Origin: Bacillus proteolyticus
Lineage (GTDB): Bacteria > Bacillota > Bacilli > Bacillales > Bacillaceae_G
Reading direction: 5' to 3'
NCBI RefSeq assembly: GCF_001884065.1
Contig: NZ_MACH01000072.1
Location: 16,255-80,254 of the forward strand
Length of the DNA stretch: 64,000 nucleotides
The notes under the pieces are model-generated. The model was given only the letters and a program-made list of their open reading frames with translations. It made no database searches and had not been told where the DNA came from. A program made the translations under genes and the position numbers. Positions 34,977-43,339 of the stretch are shown here, piece after piece. Every line of letters starts with the position of its first letter. Within the stretch, counting starts at the first letter, position 1.

Positions 34977-37226
34977 ATGACTCAAGTATTAGAAAATGTA
35001 AAAAACGCGTGGGAAAACTTTAAAGGTGAAAAATGGAAAGCAGAGATTGATGTTCGCGATTTCATTTTAAATAATGTAAACGTTTACGAGGGAGAAGACT
35101 CTTTCTTAGCGGAAGCAACTGAAGAAACGAAAAAACTTTGGGATCAAGTAATGGATTTAACAACAAAGGAACGTGAAAACGGTGGCGTTCTTGATATGGA
35201 TACAAAAATTGTTTCTTCTATTACATCACATGAACCAGGATATTTAAATAAAGATATTGAAAAAGTGGTCGGTTTCCAAACTGATAAACCATTTAAACGT
35301 TCTTTACAACCATATGGTGGTATTCGTATGGCGGAACAAGCTTGTGAAGCGTATGGATATGAAATGGATAAAGAACTTAGCAGTATTTTCAGAGACTGGC
35401 GTAAAACTCATAATCAAGGTGTATTTGATGCATACACACCAGAAATGAAAGCGGCTCGTAAATCAGGTGTTATTACTGGTCTTCCAGATGCATATGGACG
35501 TGGACGTATTATCGGTGACTATCGCCGCGTAGCATTGTACGGTATAGATCGTTTAATTGAAGCGAAAAAAGCTGATTTTAATTTAACTGGCGGTGTAATG
35601 AGCGAAGAGACAATGCGTTTACGCGAAGAATTATCTGAGCAAATGCGTGCACTTCAAGAGTTAAAACAGATGGCTGCTTCTCATGGATTCGATATTTCTA
35701 AGCCAGCTACAAATGCACAAGAGGCTTTCCAATGGTTATACTTTGCTTACCTTGCAGCAATTAAAGAGCAAAACGGGGCAGCAATGAGTCTTGGACGTAC
35801 ATCTACATTCTTAGATGTTTACATTGAAAGAGATTTAGCAAATGGTACTTTAACAGAAGAAGCAGCACAAGAAATTGTGGACCATTTCATTATGAAATTA
35901 CGTCTTGTGAAATTTGCAAGAACACCTGATTACAATGAACTATTCTCTGGTGATCCAACTTGGGTAACTGAATCTATCGGTGGTATGGCGTTAGACGGTC
36001 GTCCGTTAGTAACAAAAAACTCATTCCGATTCTTGCATACATTAGATAATTTAGGACCGGCTCCAGAACCAAACTTAACAGTTCTTTGGTCCAAACAGTT
36101 ACCGCAAAACTTTAAAAACTACTGTGCGAAAATGTCTATTAAAACATCAGCAATTCAATATGAAAATGATGACATTATGCGTCCTGATTACGGCGATGAC
36201 TACGGTATTGCTTGTTGTGTATCTGCAATGAGAATTGGTAAACAAATGCAGTTCTTCGGAGCACGTGCAAACTTAGCGAAAGCATTACTATATGCGGTTA
36301 ACGGTGGTAAAGATGAAAAGTCAAAAGCACAAGTTGGTCCTGAATACGCACCAATTACTTCTGAAATATTAGATTATGAAGAAGTTATGCATAAATTCGA
36401 TATGACAATGGAATGGTTAGCTGGTCTATATTTAAATACATTAAATGTAATTCACTATATGCACGATAAATATAGCTATGAACGTATTGAAATGGCACTT
36501 CATGATACAAATGTTCTTCGTACAATGGCAACAGGTATCGCTGGATTATCTGTAGTAGCAGACTCTTTAAGTGCAATTAAATACGCAAAAGTAAAACCAA
36601 TTCGTGATGAAAATGGTATTGCAGTTGATTTCGAAATTGAGGGAGATTTCCCTAAATACGGTAACAATGATGATCGTGTAGATGAAATCGCAGTAAATCT
36701 TGTGAAAACATTTATGAACAAGCTTCGCAAACATAAAACATACCGTAATTCTGTTCATACAATGTCAATCTTAACAATCACATCTAACGTTGTATATGGT
36801 AAGAAAACTGGTAACACTCCAGATGGACGTCGTACTGGAGAACCATTTGCACCGGGCGCAAACCCAATGCATGGACGTGATACAAAAGGTGCATTAGCGT
36901 CACTATTATCTGTAGCTAAATTACCATATGAAGATGCACAAGACGGTATTTCTAATACATTCTCTATCATTCCAAAAGCACTTGGTAAAGAAGATGATGT
37001 ACAAGTACGCAACTTAGTATCTATGCTTGATGGATATGCAATAAAAGAAGGACATCACTTAAATATTAACGTATTTAATCGTGAAACATTAATGGATGCA
37101 ATGGAGCACCCTGAAAAATATCCACAATTAACAATTCGTGTATCTGGTTACGCTGTTAACTTTATTAAATTAACTCGTGAACAACAAATTGATGTAATTA
37201 ACCGTACAATGCATGAAAGCATGTAA
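34977..37226 (+). CDS. pflB: Formate C-acetyltransferase (pyruvate formate-lyase)
   Basis: Glycyl-radical enzyme that splits pyruvate plus CoA into acetyl-CoA and formate under anaerobic conditions. The 749-residue protein has the catalytic cysteine pair in [11 protein letters not shown] and the glycyl-radical motif RVSGYAVNF close to the C-terminus. Full length for the family. ATG 34977 is supported by TGGAGGAGATTAGG (the in-frame ATG at 34962 lies before it). The activase gene pflA follows after 69 bases, as usual. Confidence 0.95.
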   Translation: MTQVLENVKNAWENFKGEKWKAEIDVRDFILNNVNVYEGEDSFLAEATEETKKLWDQVMDLTTKERENGGVLDMDTKIVSSITSHEPGYLNKDIEKVVGFQTDKPFKRSLQPYGGIRMAEQACEAYGYEMDKELSSIFRDWRKTHNQGVFDAYTPEMKAARKSGVITGLPDAYGRGRIIGDYRRVALYGIDRLIEAKKADFNLTGGVMSEETMRLREELSEQMRALQELKQMAASHGFDISKPATNAQEAFQWLYFAYLAAIKEQNGAAMSLGRTSTFLDVYIERDLANGTLTEEAAQEIVDHFIMKLRLVKFARTPDYNELFSGDPTWVTESIGGMALDGRPLVTKNSFRFLHTLDNLGPAPEPNLTVLWSKQLPQNFKNYCAKMSIKTSAIQYENDDIMRPDYGDDYGIACCVSAMRIGKQMQFFGARANLAKALLYAVNGGKDEKSKAQVGPEYAPITSEILDYEEVMHKFDMTMEWLAGLYLNTLNVIHYMHDKYSYERIEMALHDTNVLRTMATGIAGLSVVADSLSAIKYAKVKPIRDENGIAVDFEIEGDFPKYGNNDDRVDEIAVNLVKTFMNKLRKHKTYRNSVHTMSILTITSNVVYGKKTGNTPDGRRTGEPFAPGANPMHGRDTKGALASLLSVAKLPYEDAQDGISNTFSIIPKALGKEDDVQVRNLVSMLDGYAIKEGHHLNINVFNRETLMDAMEHPEKYPQLTIRVSGYAVNFIKLTREQQIDVINRTMHESM

Positions 37227-37234
37227 GTGAAAAA

Positions 37235-37277
37235 AGTGTCCCTCCGCTTTTAATATATAGCGGGGGGAGGCTGTTTC
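37235..37277 (+). terminator. Weak hairpin between pflB and pflA
   Basis: CCCTCCGCT and AGCGGGGGGAGG can pair around an AT loop; only a short T run (CTGTTTC) follows. It may be a leaky terminator or an mRNA-stabilising stem giving more PflB than PflA. Confidence 0.5.
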
Positions 37278-37295
37278 AATAAAGGAGGAAGTAAC

Positions 37296-38027
37296 ATGGT
37301 AAAAGGAAGAATACATTCTGTAGAGTCTTGTGGTACTGTTGATGGCCCAGGGATTCGTTATGTCATATTTACACAAGGGTGTTTATTACGTTGTCAATAT
37401 TGTCATAATGCTGATACGTGGGAAATCGGTAAAGGTAAAGAAATAACAGTTGAAGAAGTGATGCAGGATGTGACATGTTACCTTCCATTTATTGAAGCTT
37501 CTGGAGGCGGTATAACAGTTAGCGGTGGAGAGCCACTATTACAGCTAGACTTCTTGATTGAGTTGTTTAAAAAGTGTAAAGAATATGGTATCCATACAAC
37601 GATCGATTCTTCTGGCGGTTGTTATTCTGAAGAACCAGAATTCCAAAATAAGCTAGATATTTTAATGGATTATACAGATTTAGTTTTATTGGATTTGAAG
37701 CATATTGATTCAAAGAAACATCGTAAATTAACAGGGAAACCAAATGAACACATTTTACAATTTGCTCGTTATTTATCGGATAAAAAGAAACCAATTTGGG
37801 TAAGACATGTATTGGTTCCTGGTGTTACCGATGGTGAAGAGGATCTGCAAAAATTATCAAGCTTTATTCAAAGTCTATCGAATGTTAAGAAAGTGGAAGT
37901 GTTACCATACCATAAACTTGGTGTTTATAAATGGGAGGCACTTGGACATAAGTATCCACTTGCGGATGTGAATCCACCGACAGAAGAAAATGTTGAGCAT
38001 GCGAAACATATTTTAAAAGCAGTCTAA
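37296..38027 (+). CDS. pflA: Pyruvate formate-lyase activating enzyme
   Basis: A radical SAM enzyme that installs the glycyl radical on PflB. The 243-residue protein has the cluster motif [10 protein letters not shown] (CxxxCxxC), the SAM motif VSGGEPLL and the typical start [33 protein letters not shown] precedes ATG 37296. It ends with a terminator (38022-38052) beside a bcr1 copy. Confidence 0.95.
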   Translation: MVKGRIHSVESCGTVDGPGIRYVIFTQGCLLRCQYCHNADTWEIGKGKEITVEEVMQDVTCYLPFIEASGGGITVSGGEPLLQLDFLIELFKKCKEYGIHTTIDSSGGCYSEEPEFQNKLDILMDYTDLVLLDLKHIDSKKHRKLTGKPNEHILQFARYLSDKKKPIWVRHVLVPGVTDGEEDLQKLSSFIQSLSNVKKVEVLPYHKLGVYKWEALGHKYPLADVNPPTEENVEHAKHILKAV

Positions 38028-38052
38028 TCCAAATATTGGATTAGACTTTTTG
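38022..38052 (+). terminator. Terminator after pflA
   Basis: Stem AGTCTAATCC / GGATTAGACT then TTTTTG; the left arm includes the stop codon. Confidence 0.85.
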
Positions 38053-38056
38053 TTTC

Positions 38057-38154
38057 TTTATCCCGCTATTTGTGGACAGTAAACGCCCGATTGGTGAAGG
38101 CTAATAATCAGTGGGGGATGAATAAAACCCCCACTGATTAAAGTTTCACTTTAT
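38057..38154 (+). mobile_element. Shortened bcr1 copy (88 bp) with TTTAT duplication
   Basis: TTTAT flanks both sides (38057-38061, 38150-38154). Inside: CCCGCTATTTGTGGACAGTAA at the left, then CGCCCGATTGGTG, the stem GTGGGGG / CCCCCAC and the standard right end TGATTAAAGTTTCAC. Compared with the copy at 1175 about 65 bases of the middle are absent. Confidence 0.8.
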
Positions 38155-38531
38155 AATAAAATCTAGAGTATATATTCAGAACAGAGTATACTGAAGAAAG
38201 AATATCCATATTTTTGTAAAGAGTAAGCGGAGAAATTTACATAATTGTAAAGGGAAATCAAAATAGTAAAAAGAATTAAGAAGTAAAAGAGTGAGTATCA
38301 TGGAATATAGAACATTTGTAAGTTATTGCGAAAGCTCTTATAGGAAAGTATAATGTAAAGATATGAGCACAGATAGGATTAAGGGGTCAATCTTATATGC
38401 TTTGCATATCCACGACAGGTACATAGCTAACAGGGGAATATTGGAATCCGAGTATGTAATGTTTAAGGAAAATGTTTTTCCTATTGTCGTATATGCAATA
38501 TGGAGAAACAAAAAGCTAGGAGTGGATTTGT
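38155..38531. other. 377-base gap upstream of ugtP, little recognisable
   Basis: AT-rich. A short hairpin AGGAAAATGTTTTTCCT lies at about 38467-38483. A 71-codon open frame (38363-38578) overlaps the next gene and has no ribosome site; I do not call it. No convincing promoter was identified. Confidence 0.5.
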
Positions 38532-39698
38532 TTGATAAAAAACCCCAAGGTTTTAATATTAACTGCACATTACGGTAACGGTCATGTGCAAGTAGCGAAA
38601 ACATTAGAACAAACCTTTCGCCAAAAAGGAATCAAAGATGTAATTGTATGCGACTTGTTTGGAGAATCACATCCAGTTATAACCGATATTACAAAATATT
38701 TATATTTAAAAAGCTATACGATAGGAAAAGAATTATATCGTTTGTTTTATTATGGTGTAGAGAAAATTTATGATAAAAAAATAGCATCGTGGTATGCGAA
38801 TTTTGGAAGAAAGCGTTTGAAGTTGCTATTAGAGGTAGAGAAACCGGATATTGTTATTAATACCTTTCCAATCATCGCTGTACCAGAATTGAAAAAGCAA
38901 ATAGGTATTTCTATTCCTGTTTATAACGTATTAACAGATTTTTGCGTTCATAAAATATGGATCCATCGAGAAGTAGATCGTTATTTTGTAGCAACCGATC
39001 ATGTGAAAAAAGTGATGGTTGATATTGGTGTGCCTGCAGAGCAAATTGTTGAAACCGGGATTCCGATTCGTAGTAGTTTTGAGCTAAAGATCAATCCAGA
39101 AATTATATATAATAAATATCAGTTATGTAAGGATAAAAAGATTTTACTAATTGTAGCAGGTGCTCATGGTGTGCTAGGAAGTGTAAAAGAACTATGCCAG
39201 TCATTTATGTCAGTACCAAACTTACAAGTAGTTGTCGTTTGTGGGAAAAACGAAGCTTTAAAGCAGGAATTATTGGGGCTGCAGGAGCAAAGTTCTGATG
39301 CTTTAAAAGTATTTGGTTATGTTGAAAACATTGATGAGTTATTCCGTGTTACTTCTTGTATGATTACGAAGCCAGGTGGTATTACATTAAGCGAAGCAGC
39401 AGCATTACAAGTACCTGTCATTTTATATAAGCCTGTCCCAGGACAAGAAAATGAAAATGCGTTGTATTTTGAAAGAAAAGGGGCTGCAGTTGTAATCCGT
39501 GATGATAGTGAAGTTTTTGCAAAAACAGAGGCGTTATTGCAAGATGATATAAAGCTTCTCCAAATGAAAGAAGCGATGAAAAGTATTTATCGTCCTGAAC
39601 CAGCTGGTCATATCGTGGATGCAATTTTGGCAGAAAATCATGCAGAGCCGAGTCGTATACCTATTAAATCACCAGCTCTTGCCGAATCTTTTACTTAA
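38532..39698 (+). CDS. ugtP: Processive diacylglycerol beta-glucosyltransferase
   Basis: Transfers glucose from UDP-glucose to diacylglycerol, making glucolipids and the anchor of lipoteichoic acid; in B. subtilis it also links nutrient state to cell division. The 388-residue GT28/MGDG-synthase-like protein has the N-terminal [20 protein letters not shown] motif, [23 protein letters not shown] and the UDP-binding [17 protein letters not shown] with [10 protein letters not shown]. It starts with TTG at 38532 with AGGAG nine bases ahead. The length equals that of other B. cereus-group UgtP proteins. Followed by a terminator. Confidence 0.92.
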   Translation: MIKNPKVLILTAHYGNGHVQVAKTLEQTFRQKGIKDVIVCDLFGESHPVITDITKYLYLKSYTIGKELYRLFYYGVEKIYDKKIASWYANFGRKRLKLLLEVEKPDIVINTFPIIAVPELKKQIGISIPVYNVLTDFCVHKIWIHREVDRYFVATDHVKKVMVDIGVPAEQIVETGIPIRSSFELKINPEIIYNKYQLCKDKKILLIVAGAHGVLGSVKELCQSFMSVPNLQVVVVCGKNEALKQELLGLQEQSSDALKVFGYVENIDELFRVTSCMITKPGGITLSEAAALQVPVILYKPVPGQENENALYFERKGAAVVIRDDSEVFAKTEALLQDDIKLLQMKEAMKSIYRPEPAGHIVDAILAENHAEPSRIPIKSPALAESFT

Positions 39699-39701
39699 TA
39701 T

Positions 39702-39738
39702 GAAACCCCTCTTTTAAACTTTTAAAGAGGGTTTTTTT
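39702..39738 (+). terminator. Terminator after ugtP
   Basis: Stem AACCCCTCTTTTAAA / TTTAAAGAGGGTTTT with T run. Confidence 0.85.
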
Positions 39739-39772
39739 ATTATTGTAACAAAAGTAAGCCTGAATTATTAAC

Positions 39773-39963
39773 TTATCCACAAAGGATCGCGCTTTCATTA
39801 GACAGTAAAATCGGAATATTAACAACTATATCCACATAGTCCACAATTTTTAGAAAATTATCCACAATTCGTGTGTTTGGTGTTTAGTTAAATAAATGAA
39901 TTCGCAAAAGATTTTTGGAATTTATGCACAATTCTATGGATTTTGTGGATAAAGTTGTTCACA
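39773..39963. promoter_or_regulatory. DnaA-box cluster outside oriC
   Basis: Within 191 bases there are three exact TTATCCACA boxes (39773-39781 +, 39858-39866 +, 39944-39952 -). There is one TTATGCACA (39922-39930), which fits TTATNCACA, and near matches at 39828-39836 (ATATCCACA), 39837-39845 (TAGTCCACA) and 39955-39963 (TTGTTCACA). No gene lies here. Comparable DnaA-box clusters that titrate DnaA or control initiation are known elsewhere on the B. subtilis chromosome. Confidence 0.8.
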
Positions 39964-39996
39964 AAAAAGGTTCCTTATAAATAAGGAACCTTTTTT
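39963..39996. terminator. Bidirectional-type hairpin next to the DnaA boxes
   Basis: Stem AAAAAAGGTTCCTTAT / ATAAGGAACCTTTTTT. No adjacent plus-strand gene lacks a terminator; on the minus strand it would end the yfhE transcript. Confidence 0.8.
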
Positions 39997-40023
39997 GCTA
40001 ATTAATTGGAAAATCTTATGCAA

Positions 40024-40070
40024 TGAAACTGAATAATTAGGGGGGAAAACCTTCTAATTATTCAGTTTCA
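40024..40070. repeat. 17-bp perfect inverted repeat, bcr1-related in part
   Basis: TGAAACTGAATAATTAG (40024-40040) and its exact complement (40054-40070) surround a 13-base loop. The outer edge, AGTTTCACTTTAAA, resembles the right end of bcr1, and the hairpin with a G/C-rich centre has the same plan. It abuts the stop codon of yfhE. Confidence 0.6.
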
Positions 40071-40072
40071 CT

Positions 40073-40192
40073 TTAAATACTTTTTGAGCGATATCCCGCT
40101 GCACGATCTGCTTTTCGAAATTCTCGTTGATAAAGAACTTCTTGTGTACTAGATAATGTGTTTTTCGCTTTGTCACGTTTCTTTTTATCCAT
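40073..40192 (-). CDS. yfhE: YfhE-family small protein (39 aa)
   Basis: Translation MDKKKRDKAKNTLSSTQEVL, then YQREFRKADRAAGYRSKSI. The TLSSTQEVLYxREFxxADRAxG pattern is that of B. subtilis YfhE, recalled as a short basic protein. GAGGTGATTTGTA precedes ATG 40192. Function unknown. It opens the yfh block that continues with yfhF, recX, yfhH, sspK, yfhJ, yfhP and mutY. Confidence 0.82.
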   Translation of the reverse strand: MDKKKRDKAKNTLSSTQEVLYQREFRKADRAAGYRSKSI

Positions 40193-40302
40193 TACAAATC
40201 ACCTCGTGTCTTAAAGTCACTATCTATCGTTTCCAAAGACATGGGGTGATATACATATATGTCAAACTAGTATTGAATAATTATCATTTCAAAAAATTTA
40301 GA

Positions 40303-40860
40303 CTATGCTTCTTTTAATTGATGAGCATCTTGGAATGTTGTATCTCGCATTGTAGCAAGTGTATATTGATCTTTTGGAATTTCATATAAGTTATAAACTT
40401 CTTCATTTGCATTAATTTCATCATAAACGGCTTTTCTTGTTTCATTTGCTAGATTTACATATTGTAATTTTTCGGCAGCTTTAATAGAACGAATATTTAT
40501 TTTGCGAATACGCATAAAAATTGTTTCAATATCTAATTCATAGAAAAGTTCGCTAAAAAATGAATCTTTCGCCAATTTATTATAGCCTTTGCCATGGTAC
40601 GGTTTTCCAAGCCATGTTCCAAGGAATCCGGCTTTTTCTTGCACATCAAATAAAGTAATTGTTCCGATAGGGTTACCCCATTCATCTAAAATTGTGCGTG
40701 AAATTAATTCCCCACGCTCTTCAGCTTCAATCGTTTGTTTTGTTAAAAATAAATATTCCTCATAAGAATAAGCCTTTTGACGCACAAAAGGGAAGACAGC
40801 TGGATCCACCATTAATTCGTATAGAACGTGGCTGTCGTGTAAGTCGCGTTTTTTCAACAC
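40303..40860 (-). CDS. GNAT-family N-acetyltransferase
   Basis: A 185-residue acetyl-CoA-dependent acetyltransferase of the RimJ/RimL-like type: an N-terminal LMVDPAVFPFVRQKAYSYEEY, then NPIGTITLFDV, the acetyl-CoA loop in LGTWLGKPYHGKGYNKLAKDSF (GxGYN variant of Q/RxxGxG/A), and INIRSIKAAEKLQYV. The start is GTG 40860 or TTG 40857, with GTGAGGAGGAG ahead. What makes it unusual is its leader: a tRNA-like element and terminator lie within 150 bases upstream on the same strand. Target unknown; small molecule or ribosomal/tRNA-linked substrates are possible. Confidence 0.85.
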   Translation of the reverse strand: MLKKRDLHDSHVLYELMVDPAVFPFVRQKAYSYEEYLFLTKQTIEAEERGELISRTILDEWGNPIGTITLFDVQEKAGFLGTWLGKPYHGKGYNKLAKDSFFSELFYELDIETIFMRIRKINIRSIKAAEKLQYVNLANETRKAVYDEINANEEVYNLYEIPKDQYTLATMRDTTFQDAHQLKEA

Positions 40861-40893
40861 ACTAACTCCTCCTCACACGAGGGTAGCATGACG

Positions 40894-40950
40894 AAAAAGC
40901 ACCCCACCCTCGAAATTTTTATATCAATCTTTAAAAAATTTCGGGGTGGG
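40894..40950 (-). terminator. Leader terminator upstream of the GNAT gene, sharing bases with the tRNA-like element
   Basis: On the minus strand CCCACCCCGAAATTTTT (5' arm, 40934-40950) pairs with AAAAATTTCGAGGGTGGG (3' arm, 40903-40920) with one bulge, followed by TTTTT (40894-40898). The 5' arm includes the 3' strand of the T-stem. A competing pairing exists: CGAGGGT within the 3' arm can instead pair with ACCCTCG at 40878-40884. Confidence 0.75.
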
Positions 40951-41009
40951 AATCGAACCCACTAGAACCAGTTTATAACGCTGGTGGCGCACCATTTGCC
41001 TTCCCCATT
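40939..41009 (-). ncRNA. tRNA-like RNA (anticodon-like UAU) with defective acceptor stem
   Basis: Minus-strand fold: T-arm GTGGG-TTCGATT-CCCAC (40946-40962), variable loop TTCTA, anticodon arm CCAGC-GTTATAA-ACTGG (40968-40984; U33 kept, 34-36 UAU, one C-A mismatch), D-arm GGCA-AATGGTG-CGCC with A14 and GG. The acceptor strands AATGGGG and CCCGAAA pair at only about four positions, position 8 is not U, and no CCA follows. It is therefore a tRNA mimic, a decayed tRNA or a leader element. A tRNA-like RNA called tRNA-Other has been reported in B. cereus; whether this is it I cannot tell. Confidence 0.6.
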
Positions 41010-41010
41010 C

Positions 41011-41046
41011 ATCAATTTGAAAATGATAATCACGACACAAATTGAT
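41011..41046 (-). promoter_or_regulatory. Fur-like box inside an inverted repeat ahead of the tRNA-like element
   Basis: TGAAAATGATAATCA (41018-41032) differs from the Fur/PerR/Zur 7-1-7 type TGATAATNATTATCA at two positions. ATCAATTTG (41011-41019) and CAAATTGAT (41038-41046) form a 9-bp dyad around it. Confidence 0.55.
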
Positions 41047-41065
41047 TATGGTTTCATTCAGTTTA

Positions 41066-41096
41066 TAATCGTATAATACTTTATCTAGTCAAAAAA
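41066..41096 (-). promoter_or_regulatory. Probable sigma-A promoter of the tRNA-like/GNAT transcript
   Basis: On the minus strand TTGACT followed after 17 bases by ATTATA (or after 19 by TATAAA), reading towards the Fur-like box, tRNA-like element and GNAT gene. Confidence 0.55.
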
Positions 41097-41101
41097 ATAA
41101 A

Positions 41102-42232
41102 CTAGTTTTTTTTATTTTTTTTGTAAATTATTTTCCCATCAATCATAGTTAGTACAGGCTTGGCTAAATAATGGAAAGGATGATGTGTCCATAACACGAG
41201 ATCGGCGTCTTTTCCAACCTCAATGCTTCCAATTCTATCCTCTAAACGTAAATTTCGCGCTGGAAATATAGTGATTCCTTCCAATGCAGTTTTCTCGTCT
41301 AATCCTTCCCTTACTGCGACAGCAGCACAAACATTTAAATATTGAATGGGTGTATAGGGATGATCTGTTGTTATAGAAACTTCCACTCCATTTTTTGATA
41401 ATATATGGTAAGTATCCCATGTTTTGTTTTTTAGTTCGATTTTAGAACGGCGTGTAAGAGTGGGGCCAACTGAAACCTTCAAATTGTGTTTCGAAAGCTC
41501 TTCAACAATAAAGTGTCCTTCTGTACAATGTTCAAGACGTAAATCAAGATTGAATTCTGTTGCAAAGCGTAGAGCAGAAGTAATATCATCTGCGCGGTGA
41601 GCGTGGATACGTACTGGTATTTCCCGGCGAAGTGCTTTTAAAATAGGAAGCATTCGAAAATCAGCTTCATGTCCATAGTGTTGTGCTTCGTAGAATGATT
41701 CTCGAAGTAAACCCATAATACCCATACGTGTTATTGATTCTTTTGTTCCGTTACTATGAACTTTTTTAGGGTTTTCTCCAAAGGCAATTTTTAAACCAGC
41801 AGGTTCTTGAATAATCATATGATCAATACAAGTTCCAGCAGTTTTTATTACACAAGTAGTACCCCCGATAATATTTTGACTCCCAGGCATAACATGAACA
41901 GTTGTAATACCATTTTGTACAGCATCCTGAAATGCAATATCAAAAGGATGGATTCCGTCTAAAGAACGGATATGCGGTGTTGAAACTTCAGAGGTTTCAT
42001 TTGCATCATTTCCAGCCCAACCAGTGCCTTCATCATAGAGACCAAGGTGAGTATGGACATCAATAAATCCAGGTAAGAGATGAAGAGCTCGCGCATCTAT
42101 AACGGTCATATCTTGAGTAGGCTGAATAGAAGGTTTGACCTCAGCAATTCGTTCGCCTATAACGAGTACATCACCTTGGAACTTTGGAGATGTAATAGGG
42201 TACACAATGGCTTGTTTGAGCAATATTTTCAT
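41102..42232 (-). CDS. Amidohydrolase (imidazolonepropionase/dipeptidase-like)
   Basis: A 376-residue metal-dependent hydrolase of the amidohydrolase superfamily. Metal ligands appear in order: GFIDVHTHLG, RIHAHRADD, LRLEHCTEGH and the late TTDHPYTP aspartate; the composite-domain strands ILLKQAIVYPI and ADLVLWTHHPF flank the barrel. It has the GSIEVGKDADLVLW end typical of the superfamily. The substrate is not predictable; related proteins act on cyclic amides or iso-dipeptides. It starts at 42232 with AGGTACC ahead. Transcribed alone on the minus strand. Confidence 0.87.
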   Translation of the reverse strand: MKILLKQAIVYPITSPKFQGDVLVIGERIAEVKPSIQPTQDMTVIDARALHLLPGFIDVHTHLGLYDEGTGWAGNDANETSEVSTPHIRSLDGIHPFDIAFQDAVQNGITTVHVMPGSQNIIGGTTCVIKTAGTCIDHMIIQEPAGLKIAFGENPKKVHSNGTKESITRMGIMGLLRESFYEAQHYGHEADFRMLPILKALRREIPVRIHAHRADDITSALRFATEFNLDLRLEHCTEGHFIVEELSKHNLKVSVGPTLTRRSKIELKNKTWDTYHILSKNGVEVSITTDHPYTPIQYLNVCAAVAVREGLDEKTALEGITIFPARNLRLEDRIGSIEVGKDADLVLWTHHPFHYLAKPVLTMIDGKIIYKKNKKN

Positions 42233-42352
42233 AGGTACCTCATTTCTGTTACTTTACAATGTTAATGGAATTTAAGAAAAAGTAACTGAAAGGTTATTTG
42301 TGTAGTAATGCTCTGGATCCTAGACCCCTTGTAAAACTGTGTTTTAGAAGTA

Positions 42353-43264
42353 CTACATTGTATGCGAAAGTATATTTTGTAATGCATGGTTTACTGTCGG
42401 AAATGTGTATTGGTACCCATGTTCAATTACTTTAATAGGTAATACATGTTGCCCTTCTAGTACAAGTATACTCATCTCACCCAATAAAGCGTGAAGCATA
42501 AATGAAGGGACAGGTAACCAATGAGGCTTTCCCATTATAGTTGCAATGGTTTCTCCAAATTCCTTCATTCTTATAGGTAGGGGGGCTGTAATATTAAGAG
42601 GACCATCAATTTCTTCTTTGTGTATGATGAAGTCAATCATGCGAACGACATCGTCTATATGAATCCATGATAACCATTGGTTTCCAGATCCAATTGTACC
42701 TCCCATATAGAATCGATAGGGAAGTAGCATTTTTGGAAGAGCTCCTCCGTCTGCACCTAATACGACTCCGAATCTTGAGTAGATTGTTCTTATTCCAAGA
42801 GAACATGCTTTAGATGCTTCTTGCTCCCATAAAAATACTGTTTCTGCTAAAAAGTCATTTCCTGGAATTTCTTGCTGCTCGGTAAAAGACTCTGTTTCAG
42901 ATGTTCCGTAGTATCCAATAGCGCTTGCGTTAATAAATGTGTGTGGTTTTGTACCAAGTGCTTGCAATTGTTTAATGAGTCCTTTTGTTGTTTGAATTCT
43001 ACTGTTTAAAATTGCTGCTTTTTGTTTCTTTGTCCATCTACTATTAATAGACTCTCCAGCTAGATTAATAACTACATCGATAGAAGAGAGGGGAAAGGTC
43101 TGTAAATCCGGTGTCCATTGTACGTATTGAAGGTTAGTGTGTGAAGTTTTAGTAGTTTTTTTTCGAGTGAGAATGTAAACAGTATATCCTTTTTGAATAA
43201 AAAAACTAGAAAGGTATTTGCCGATAAAGCCAGAGCCACCAGAAATTGCGATTTTCACAATCAT
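42353..43264 (-). CDS. yfhF: YfhF, TIGR01777-type NAD(P)-dependent epimerase family protein
   Basis: A 303-residue atypical SDR: nucleotide-binding ISGGSGFIGKYLSSFF, VVINLAGESINSRWTKKQKAAI, then SASAIGYYGTS-like (NASAIGYYGTSETESF), and the C-terminal DUF1731 segment around PVPSFMLHALLGEMSILVLEGQHV. The reaction is unknown. ATG 43264 is chosen for the GAGGAGG ahead. It is divergent from recX, as in B. subtilis. Confidence 0.88.
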   Translation of the reverse strand: MIVKIAISGGSGFIGKYLSSFFIQKGYTVYILTRKKTTKTSHTNLQYVQWTPDLQTFPLSSIDVVINLAGESINSRWTKKQKAAILNSRIQTTKGLIKQLQALGTKPHTFINASAIGYYGTSETESFTEQQEIPGNDFLAETVFLWEQEASKACSLGIRTIYSRFGVVLGADGGALPKMLLPYRFYMGGTIGSGNQWLSWIHIDDVVRMIDFIIHKEEIDGPLNITAPLPIRMKEFGETIATIMGKPHWLPVPSFMLHALLGEMSILVLEGQHVLPIKVIEHGYQYTFPTVNHALQNILSHTM

Positions 43265-43339
43265 TTCCTCCTCATTATATATATTCTTGAAAAACAAAAA
43301 TGTTCCTCGACTATGTTAAAATAGTAGAGAGGTGAGAGT

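Noticed and set aside
38363-38578. 71-codon plus-strand frame upstream of and overlapping ugtP
   Set aside because: No ribosome site, overlaps the start of ugtP by 47 bases, and the composition gives no family or membrane pattern.
40962-41012. Possible leader peptide MNGEGKWCATSVINWF across the tRNA-like region
   Set aside because: No ribosome site before its ATG and it coincides with a tRNA-like fold. Kept only as an alternative explanation in the finding on this region.
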